In this document: positions 55,909 through 64,000 of the stretch, piece after piece
How the letters are laid out: each line of letters starts with the position of its first letter
Position numbering within the stretch: the first letter of the stretch is position 1
DNA from: Lunularia cruciata
Taxonomy: Eukaryota > Streptophyta > Marchantiopsida > Lunulariales > Lunulariaceae
Direction of reading: 5' to 3'
NCBI GenBank assembly: GCA_948567375.1
Contig: OX419759.1
Span: 61,977,493-62,041,492, forward strand
Length of the DNA stretch: 64,000 nt
The notes under the pieces: generated by a model
The model's input: only the letters and a program-made list of their open reading frames with translations
The model's database searches: none
Told to the model about the DNA's origin: nothing
Program-made: the position numbers and the translations under genes

Positions 55909-57115
55909 ACCTTTCACTGGGAAATTTGTGAGAGACTTCATTGATGACTTTTGTGTCTATGGGAGCAAGGAGGAGCAATTTTAGCACCTAATCAAAGTCT
56001 TGCAACGCTTGGATGAGGCAAATGCATCACTCAACCTAGAGAAGTGCATTTTTGGATGTGAAGAAGGTCTACTTTTGGGGCACATCATCTCCAAGGATGG
56101 AATAGCAGTTGATCCTAAGAAGGTGAGAAAAATCTCAGACCTTCCATTCCCTTCAAGCTTGACAAAGTTACACCAATTCTTGGGGATGGTTGGGTACTAT
56201 AGGAGGTTCGTCTTCTCATTTTCCAACAAGGCTTATGCATTGACCATCTACATGAAGAAGGGTGTAGATTACATGGTGATTTTGGAGGATAAGGAGGCTC
56301 TCAAAGCTTTTGAGGAGCTCAAGCAATCCCTTGTTGTAGCTCCAATTCTTGCTAAACCTGATTGGAGTAAGCCTTTCATCCTCTACACATATGCTTCTAA
56401 TGTAGCTATAGGATGCACTCTTAGCCAATTAGGCCAAGATGGGCATGATCATCCAAGAGCGTATGTTAGTGGGCAGATGGTTTCAGCAGAGAAGAACTAC
56501 TCTGTCACGGAGAGAGAAGGGTTGGCAATGATCTTTGGTCTCAAGAAGTTTAGACACTACTTGATTGGAGGGAAAGCCACCATTGTCACGGATCACAAGG
56601 CTTTGAAGTACAAATTCAACAAGCGTAATGTTGAAGGGAGACTAGCAAGGTGGATGATACTCTTGTCTGAGTATGACTACACCATTGAGGATAGGCCACG
56701 AAAGAAACATGCAAATGCTGATTTATTATCTAGAGCCTATGATCATGATGGAGATGAGCCAATGGATGACTCCTTCCCGGATGAGGAGCTCATGATAATC
56801 TCAGTCACTCAAGAGGTTCCAATGGAGTACAAGAAGATTGTGGATTTTGTGACAAGAGGTAACTATCCAAAAGGGATGTATGCTTGGGAGAGGAAGGCCC
56901 TTGCAGCAAGATCTAGACCTTACACAATGGTGGAGGATATTCTTTTTCACCAAGGAGCAGATGGTCTACTTCAAAGAGCAGTGGGTAAGGAAGTGTCTAT
57001 CCTACTCATAAAGGAGTTTCATGAAGGTTTAGTATGTGGAGGACACTTTGCAGGAAAGGTGATAGCTTTCAAGATTCTAGATGCAGGTTACCATTGGAGA
57101 GGGATTTTCAAGGAT
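55781..57115 (+). pseudogene. RT C-terminus, RNase H and integrase N-terminus of A3
   Basis: Continues RT with FKVIPFGLCNAPATFQRFM and the catalytic FIDDFCVYG, up to a TAG at 55982-55984 where A4 has CAG. From 56000: LGMVGYYRRF, then RNase H with LYTYASNVAIGCTLSQ. The first catalytic Asp (LYTDASN in A4) is Tyr here. TDHKALKY and HANADLLSRAY are intact. The integrase zinc module begins near the end (GGHFAGKV, YHWRGIFKDC) and is cut at 57115 by the solo RLG-B LTR. Confidence 0.9.
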
Positions 57116-59681
57116 TGTGACAACCCGGCAAATATCACTTTTGCGGTAATCGGGTAAGTAAAGTTTGTTCCCACAAAGATACAAGTCAGAATTGGTCAAA
57201 TACGAAGTCAAATAGTTACAATGTAGTTCTTCTTGAGTTCTACTTTAGTCTCTCAGGTAGAAACCACACTCAGAAGAGGGTAACAAGCACTGAATCGTAG
57301 TCTTGTCACGAATGTACACTCCTTAATCATAACTCCTTTAGTTCTTTCCAAACAATCTTGATTGTGATGATTCAGGCTCTCCCAAAAATGGCACTTCACT
57401 GCAAAATGACTTCACCTCAAAATTGTGTTCCACCCCTCCACTAAAGGCACAACTTCCTCGATCAAAATTGCTTCACATCAACTTCGCACTGCACTCACAA
57501 ATGCAGAATACTACCAACACTACAATTCCTCTCAGATCTGTCAAGGCATTGCTTTGATTGCACTTCACTCAAGATCAAACACACAAAATGAAGATCAAGG
57601 CTGTGGAATCCAACATCCAATAAGCACACTGACTTGCACTTCAAATTTCTCCAAACACTCACAAACACAATTACAACGTTGATACTTGGAATCAAGCTCA
57701 AGCGACGAGCACTATTTCACAACACTTTGCTGTATCTATTCTCAAAATTATGAGCATTGAACAACATTAGACTATGAATGCCACTCTTAAGTAGTGAACA
57801 AATTGACAGTTCTAACAACTATTCCGTTCTATAACAACTCTTCTAACCTGCAGATCCGAAATGTCAATGCACCTCTTCATATCTGCCTCTTCAAATCTCA
57901 AAACTATTACTACTCCAATCCGATGTCTACTTCTTCTTTGGCTTTCAAACCCGAACCCAATGTAAATTTACCTCCCATTACTCTATCCTCGGGTTTCACA
58001 TCTTCTACTTCTTCTACCAGATCCAACAATTCTCTTTCCTGATCTGAAATGACACTAGTGGGTAATCTATCTAAACCTTCATGTCTCAACCCATTCTTCT
58101 CTAAAGTGTCAAATGTCAAAATCCGAAAACACCTCCACTTTTACTTCTGCAACTTTGGGTCTAGCTACTATCAATTCCTTTACTAATTCTATTGTGTCCT
58201 GTAACACCCATTTGTGCATGTGTGTGGTATTGTGATATTTAGCTTGGTATTACAAGTACTTAAGAGCTATTATTTATGTAAAGATAAAAGATGGTTCTAT
58301 ATTAGTTATGGTTAGCTAAATTTAGTCATAGCTAAGATAGAGGAGAACTTACTTTAGAGGAAGTAGAAAAGATGAGCACCACTATTCTGGATTTTAGTGT
58401 GTTGACTTGGTATTATTCCTAGGTGTTTGGCTTTGAGGAAAGAGTTAAGAACTCTTGGGCCCACAAGCCTTTTTGTTTTGGATTCTTCTATAGTCCAAGG
58501 ATAGCCCATGTGAAGGAATCCTTGACTTAATAGTTGGGTCAAGATAAGACCCCATGCTTAGGGGAATATGCCCATGTGAATGGATATTCCTTTCTACTTT
58601 TTGACTTTACTTGACTTTTAGTCTAGTAACTTGAGTTACTACGATAATTAGTAACTTTGGAACGTAACTATTTCACAAGTATATAAACAAGGGGTGAGGA
58701 GATACTCATCATCCTTTGATTTGCAACTATCTCTCTCTCATTGAGTTCTCTAGTGAGCAATGTCTTGAGTCTTGGAGTGTTAGCCTTGGAGGAGTATGAT
58801 GGAGTTGGGGTTCCTTGCCTTCTTAGTCCATGGTCGCTACCATAATAGCCATCAGAGGTTCATCCTGAGTGAGAGACAGGCCGGCTCACAGTCATCATCA
58901 AGAATTGTAATTGAAAGCATGGGTACACTATCTACACCTTCAATTTGTAACCCACTTTCCCCTAATCACTCATGTTACTAACCCAAAGACACTTACTATC
59001 TGATCTTGCACTTCGGGTTTATTCACTACTGTTATTTCTCTTCTTATTCTCTCCTTCAATCAGAACTGAAATTGAAGTCATGGGTATCCTAACTATCTTC
59101 TTTCCATACTCTAACTTTCTCTAATACCTCTAGCAAGATTCCCGAAGTCACCTTCACTGCACTCCAAAGTCCGACTTTCTCAGGTTGAATTATATTTGTC
59201 TTGAGGCAAAGTCTTTAGACCCAAAGTCATGTAAACCCGAAGTCCGAAGTCGCATTGACCCGAAGACACCAAACTACTCTTCACATCTACTCTTGAAACT
59301 TCAAATGCTTGTAACTTCTTGTACAAACCTCCAAACTTTGCGATTTTGGTGCCAATGGAAAGCTCTGAACTCGATGCTTTTAACGAGATATAGCAAGCTT
59401 GATTTGGACTTGTGGTCACTAAGATATGGCCCCCACAAGAATCCTGACTTGTAACTTTCATTACGATGCAAAGAAACCCGAGTTTTTCCTCCTCTGACAC
59501 AAAGTAAGCTCCTTTGGGTCTGATCCAATCCGAATCCTTCTTCCTCTTACATGAAGTCTACTTCCTCAGGTCTGATCTAAACACAAGTTGCACTCATTTC
59601 TTCTCCATTTGGTTTCAATTTGGTTTCAGCAAGGCACTTCTTCTTCAAAACTCATCCAAAATGAAAAATGTGTGTACCACA
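57116..59681 (-). mobile_element. Solo RLG-B LTR nested in A3 integrase (with an RLG-A LTR inside)
   Basis: TGTGACAACCCGGC to GTGTACCACA. Perfect target duplication AGGAT (57111-57115 and 59682-59686), and removing the insert restores the integrase frame at KDC. Without the inner LTR it is about 1.88 kb, the short form. The ORF tail (57910-58119) ends EEVDIGLE. Confidence 0.95.
58200..58890 (+). mobile_element. Solo RLG-A LTR nested in the RLG-B LTR
   Basis: TGTAACACCCATTTG to GGCCGGCTCACA. The uninterrupted RLG-B sequence (TGTGTCATCATTAAG at about 47970) shows it inserted at GTGTC/ATC. The flanks read TGTCC and GTCAT, an imperfect duplication. Third level of nesting. Confidence 0.92.
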
Positions 59682-60664
59682 AGGATTGTCTTGATTATTG
59701 CAAAACTTTTCATGTTTGTCAAGCTTTTGCTAGAAAGTCTAGATTCACTCCACCACCTAGATCAATTCCATTGCTAGGACCTTTTGAGAAGTGGGGAATT
59801 GATTTTGTAGGTCCTCTCAATAGAACCCCAAGGAACAATTGGTATATTGTGGTAGTTACTGATTATCTTACCAAGTGGGTTGAGGCTAGACCATTGAGGG
59901 ACAAGAATGAAGATGAAGTGGGTAGATTTCTTTATGAACACATTATCACTAGGTTTGGATGCCCTTTGGAGTTGGTTTCTGATAGAGGAGGAGAGTTTAC
60001 AAGAAACATTACTACAATCATGCTACGACATTTCTCTATCACACATAGAGTAACTACATCCTATAAGCCAAATTCCAATGGCTTGGCAGAGAGAACCAAT
60101 CAGACCTTGTGCATGATGTTGGCCAAAGATGCAGAAATGGAGGGGGCTAAACATCATTGGGACAAGAGGATTCATGCAATTTTGTGGGAGTATAGGACAA
60201 CCATGAAGACTTCCACCGGATATTCTCCATTTCAATTGGTGTATGGTATTAAGTCTACCTTACCTATTCACTTTGATCTTCCTACCTTCCAAAGCATTCA
60301 TAAGAGATTGAAGAAAGCACAAGGAGGTGATGCAGAGAAGTCAAGGAAGGATCAACTCATGGATTTGGAAGAGGCAAGAGCAGTTGCTATGGTTCAAGTA
60401 GAGCAAGCCTAGAGGAAACAAAAGGAGAGATATGACAAGAGGCAAGGCAAGAAGAAGGTGAAGAATTTCAAAGAAGGTGATTGGGTAATGTTGTTTCATT
60501 CCATTCGATTCAAGAGAGTGCAAAAGAAGGTTTTGCCTAAGTACTTTGGACCTTTCATAGTGGAGAAGGTGTGGGGCAATTACACCTATGATCTCAAGGA
60601 GTTGGGAGGAAGACACTTTGATAGGATTAACCATGATAAGTTGAAGATGTACCATAGAAGGTAG
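59682..60664 (+). pseudogene. Integrase core and C-terminus of A3
   Basis: Resumes after the nested LTR with LDYCKTFHVCQAFARK (zinc module Cys pair). The core has WGIDFVGPL (first Asp), LVSDRGGEFT (second Asp) and NGLAERTNQTL (Glu), so the DDE triad is complete. An in-frame TAG at 60410-60412 replaces a Gln codon. The C-terminal part (60458-60664) has FKEGDWVMLFHSIRFKRVQ and KYFGPFIVEKVWGNYTYD and ends YHRR. No chromodomain follows. Confidence 0.92.
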
Positions 60665-60700
60665 AGAGACCTTCACTTTGAGGACAAAGTGAAAACTTAG

Positions 60701-60712
60701 TCCAGGGGTAAA
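60701..60712 (+). promoter_or_regulatory. Polypurine-tract-like sequence of A3
   Basis: TCCAGGGGTAAA directly before the 3' LTR. Same position and form as in A2 and A4. Confidence 0.6.
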
Positions 60713-61403
60713 TATAACACCCATTTGTGCATGTGTGTGGTATTCTGACATTTAGCTTGGTATTACAAGTACTTAAGAGATATTATTTATATAGAGATAA
60801 AGGATGGTTCTATATTTGTCATGGTTAGTTAAAGTTAGTCGTTGCTAAGATAGAGGGGAACTTACTTTAGAGGAAGTAGAAAAGATGAGCACCACTATTT
60901 TGGATTTTAGTGTGTTAACTTGGTATTATTCCTAGGTGTTTGGCTTTGAGGAAAGAGTTGAGAACTCTTGGGCCCGCAAGCATTTTTGTTTTAGATTCTT
61001 CTTTAGTCCAAGGATAGCCCATGTGAAGGAATCCTTGACTTAGTGGTTGGGTCAAGTAAGACCACATGCTTAGGGGAATATGCCCATGTGAATGGATATT
61101 GCTTTCTACTTTTTGACTTAACTTGACTTTTAGTCTAGTAACTTGAGTTACTACGGTAATAGGTAACTTTGGTACGTAACTATTTCACAAGTATATAAAC
61201 AAGGGGTGAGGAAGTACTCATCATCCTTTGATTTGCAACTATCTTTCTCTCATTGAGTTCTCTAGTGAGCAATGTCTTGAGTCTTGGAGTGTTAGCCTTG
61301 GAGGAGTATGATGGAGTTGGGGTTCCTTGCCTTCTTAGTCCATGGTGTGCTACCATTATAACCATTAGAGGTTCATTGTGAGTGAGAGATAGGCCGGCTC
61401 ATA
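60713..61403 (+). mobile_element. 3' LTR of A3
   Basis: TATAACACCCATTTG to GGCCGGCTCATA, 691 bp. The terminal dinucleotides are mutated from TG and CA. Confidence 0.92.
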
Positions 61404-61460
61404 GATCAAAGGATGACCATTTCAGGTTCACACTAATTGGAGTATGTTGGAGCTTGGAGT
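61404..61460. other. 57-bp spacer between A3 and A4
   Basis: Does not match RLG-A, RLG-B or the RLG-C segments seen in this window. Nothing recognisable. Confidence 0.6.
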
Positions 61461-62152
61461 TGTGACCTAGCTTGTCTCTCACTCAGGATGAACCTCTGAT
61501 GGCTATTATGGTAGCGCACCATGGACTTAGAAGGCAAGAAACCCCAACTCCATCATACTCCTCCAAGGCTAACACTCCAAGACTCAAGACATTCCTCACT
61601 AGAGAACTCAATGAGAGAGAGATAGTTGCAAATCAAAGGATGATGAGTACCTCCTCACCCCTTGTTTATATACTTGTGAAATACTTACGTATCAAAGTTA
61701 CATATTACGGTAGTAACTCAAGTTACTAGACTAAAAGTCAAGTAAAGTCAAAAAGTAGAAAGGAATATCCATTCACATGGGCATATTCCCCTAAGCATGT
61801 GGTCTTATCTTGACCCAACCACTAAGTCAAGGATTCCTTCACATGGGTTATCCTTGGACTGATGAAGAATCCAAAACAAAAAGGCTTGCAAGCCCAAGAG
61901 TTCTCAACTCTTTCCTCAAAGCCAAACACCTAGGAATAATACCAAGTCAACACACTTAAATCCAAAATAGTGGTGCTCATCTTTTCTACTTCCGCTAAAG
62001 TAAGTTCCTCTCTATCTTAGCTATGACTAACTTTAGCTTATCATGACTTATATAGAACTATACCTTATCTCTATATAAATAATATCTCTTAAGTACTTAT
62101 AATACCAAGCTAAATATCACAATACCACACACATGGACAAATGGGTGTTACA
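61461..62152 (-). mobile_element. 3' LTR of RLG-A copy A4
   Basis: Reverse-complement RLG-A LTR, 692 bp, from TGTGACCTAGC to GGGTGTTACA on the plus strand. The polypurine tract of A4 (62153-62164) and its pol lie to the right, so this is the 3' LTR of a minus-strand element. It is tail to tail with A3. Confidence 0.93.
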
Positions 62153-62164
62153 TTTACCCCCAAA
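62153..62164 (-). promoter_or_regulatory. Polypurine tract of A4
   Basis: TTTGGGGGTAAA on the minus strand, directly before the LTR start TGTAACACCC. Confidence 0.75.
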
Positions 62165-62375
62165 CTAAGTTTTCACTTTGTCCTCAAAGTGAAGGTCTCT
62201 CTACCTTCTACGGTACATCTTCAACTTATCATGGTTAATCCTATCAAAGTGTCTTCCTCCTAACTCCTTGAGATCATAGGTGTAATTGCCCTACACCTTC
62301 TCCACTATGAAAGGTCCAAAGTACTTAGGCAAAACTTCTTTTGCACTCTCTTGAATCGAATGGAATCAAACAACA

Positions 62376-62891
62376 TTACCCAATCACCTTCCTTGAAAGG
62401 CTCCACCTTCTTCTTGCCTTGCCTCTTGTTGTAGCTCTCCTTTTGTTTCCTTTGGGCTTGCTCCACTCAAACCATAGCAACTGCTCTTGCCTCTTCCAAC
62501 TCATGAGTTGTTCCTTCCTTGACTTCTTTGCATCACCTCCTTGTGCTTTCTTCAATCTCCTATGAATGCTTTGGAAGGTAGGAAGATCAAAGTGAATAGG
62601 TAGGGTAGACTCAGTACCATATACCAATTGAAATGGAGAATATCTAGTGGAAGTCTTCATGGTTGTCCTATACTCCCACAAAACAACATGAATCCTCTTG
62701 TCCCAATGATGTTTAGCCCTCTCCATTTCTGCATCCATTGCTCTTCGAAGTAGACCATCTGCTCCTTGGTGAATATCCTCCACCATTGTGTAAGGTCTAG
62801 ATCTTGCTACAAAGGCCTTCCTCTCCCTAGCATGTATCCCTTCTGGATAGTTACCTCTTGTCACAAAATCCATAATCTCCTTGTACTCCAT
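62376..62891 (-). pseudogene. Integrase of A4 with the catalytic core deleted
   Basis: The minus strand starts MEYKEIMDFVTRGNYPEG and reaches HQGADGLLRRA, then jumps to DAEMERAKHHWDKR. Compared with A3 about 190 residues are missing, including both catalytic Asp residues and the Glu region. After YSPFQLVYGTESTLPIHF a 1-bp deletion near 62510 shifts the frame. The GPF-region tail is still readable in another frame at 62220-62400. Confidence 0.88.
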
Positions 62892-64000
62892 TGGAACCTC
62901 TTGAGTGATTGAGATGTCATGAGCTCCTCATCCAGGAAGGAATCATCCACTCGCTCATCTCCATCATGATCATAGGCTCTAGATAACAAATCAGCATTTG
63001 CATGTTTCTTTCTTGGCCTATCCTCAATGGTGTAGTCATACTCAGACAAGAGTATCATCCACCTTGCTAGTCTCCCTTCAACATTAGGCTTGTTGAAAAT
63101 GTACTTCAAAGCCTTGCCGTTTGTGACAATGGTGGCTTTCCCTCCAATCAAGTAGTGTCTAAACTTCTTGAGACCAAAGATCATTGCCAACCCTTCTCTC
63201 TCCGTGCCAGAGTAGTTCTTCTCTACTGAAACCATCTGCCTACTAGCATAAGCTATTGGATGATCATGCCCATCTTGGTCTAATTGACTAAGAGTGCATC
63301 CTATAGCTACATTAGAAGCATCAGTGTAGAGGATGAAAGGCTTACTCCAATCAGGTTTAGCAAGAATTGGAGCTACAACAAGGGATTGCTTGAGCTCCTC
63401 AAAAGCTTTGAGAGCCTCCTTGTCCTCCAAAATCACCATGTAATCTTTACCCTTCTTCATGTAGATAGTCAATGCATAAGCCTTGTTAGAAAATGAGAAG
63501 ATGAACCTCCTATAGAATCCAACCATCCCCAAGAATTGGTGTAACTTTGTCAAGCTTGAAGGGAATGGAAGGTCTGAGATTTTCCTCACCTTCTTAGGAT
63601 CAATTGCTATTCCACCCTTGGAGATGATGTGCCCCAAAAGTAGACCTTCTTCACATCCAAAAATGAACTTCTCTGGGTTGAGTGATGCAGCTGCCTCATC
63701 CAAGCATTGGAAGACTTTGATTAGATGCTGAAAGTGCTCCTCTTTGCTCCCATAGACACAAAAGTCATCAATGAAGTCTCTCATAAATTTCCCAATGAAA
63801 GGTTCAAATTTCTTGTTCATGAACCGTTGGAATGTGGCTGGAGAATTGCAAAGCCCAAAAGGCATGACCTTGAAAGTGTAAGCTCTCCAAGGTGTGGTGA
63901 ATGTGGTGAGTTTTTGATGCTCTGGTGCAATCTTGATTTGGTTATATCCACTATAACCATCTCCAAAACTATACCTCTCATGACCTACAACCTCCTCCAA
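62861..64000 (-). pseudogene. RT C-terminal part and RNase H of A4 (runs off the window)
   Basis: A 379-codon open stretch entering from the right edge. It has FGDGYSGYNQIKIAPEHQK, FKVMPFGLCNSPATFQRFM and the catalytic FIDDFCVYG, all in one frame, unlike A3. RNase H keeps LYTDASNVAIGCTLSQ, but the usual TDHKAL is TNGKAL, so a catalytic-region Asp is lost. HANADLLSRAY is intact. A 2-bp deletion near 62905 throws the end out of frame and separates it from integrase. Gag, protease and the 5' LTR lie beyond 64000. Confidence 0.9.

Larger units (their letters stand above)
51006..61403 (+). mobile_element. RLG-A copy A3: full-length Ty3/gypsy with nested insertions
   Basis: 5' LTR 51006-51696, 3' LTR 60713-61403, with leader ORF, gag, protease, RT, RNase H and integrase in order. 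Integrase is split by the solo RLG-B LTR at 57116-59681. The LTRs differ by roughly 6% by eye. Flanking 5-mers do not match (TGACC and GATCA). RT with DGYSRYNQI, TTPWG and IPFGLCNAPATFQ and the lack of a chromodomain suggest the Athila/Tat side of Ty3/gypsy. Confidence 0.92.

Noticed and set aside
1-64000. CRISPR arrays, bacterial-type operons, terminators or attachment sites
   Set aside because: No regularly spaced short repeats. All coding content is plant retroelement, so prokaryotic features are not expected.

Overview
This window looks like intergenic DNA from a large, repeat-rich land-plant nuclear genome. It is AT-rich, every recognisable coding segment belongs to a retroelement, and I see no convincing host gene, rRNA gene or intact tRNA gene. 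A gymnosperm or another giant plant genome would fit, but the sequence does not fix the species. Nearly all of it is Ty3/gypsy LTR retrotransposons inserted into one another. I use four working family names. RLG-A has LTRs of about 690 bp, no chromodomain, an Athila/Tat-like reverse transcriptase and an extra leader ORF. RLG-B has very long LTRs that carry their own ORF. RLG-C is an old, decayed family that mostly serves as landing ground. RLG-D is a young chromovirus.

Layout. 55-3899 is a truncated RLG-A copy (A1), followed by a solo RLG-A LTR (3901-4574). 4575-27453 is an RLG-C element (C1, minus strand) split by a complete RLG-B element (B1, 5793-24822). B1's 3' LTR is in turn split by the chromovirus RLG-D (8881-14464), which has a perfect 5-bp target duplication and LTRs differing at 4 of 424 positions. 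27454-30672 is a diverged relative of the RLG-B LTR (minus). 30673-39012 is a second RLG-C copy (C3, plus), split by a plus-strand RLG-B LTR (30798-33942) and by an unidentified insertion of about 3 kb with a long purine-rich strand (35561-38624). 39013-44231 is RLG-A copy A2, a deletion derivative without RT, RNase H and most of integrase. 44232-51005 is RLG-C copy C2, hit by three solo RLG-B LTRs. 51006-61403 is RLG-A copy A3, the best gag-pol here. It is interrupted in integrase by a solo RLG-B LTR that itself contains a solo RLG-A LTR. 61461-64000 is the 3' part of RLG-A copy A4 (minus strand), which leaves the window.

Order of events. RLG-C is oldest. RLG-B and RLG-A inserted into it and into each other. 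RLG-D is youngest. Almost every coding region is broken by stops or frameshifts, and many stops sit where an ancestral CAG, CAA or CGA codon would become a stop by one C-to-T change.

The most unusual signal is the ORF inside the RLG-B LTR. A roughly 700-760 codon frame (conserved globular N-terminal part, then a long coiled coil) lies in the U3 part of the LTR, on the element's coding strand. It recurs in three LTR copies and, more distantly, in a fourth. The second is the RLG-D LTR: nine GAAnnTTC pairs, including two uninterrupted heat-shock-element arrays, lie directly upstream of a TATA box.
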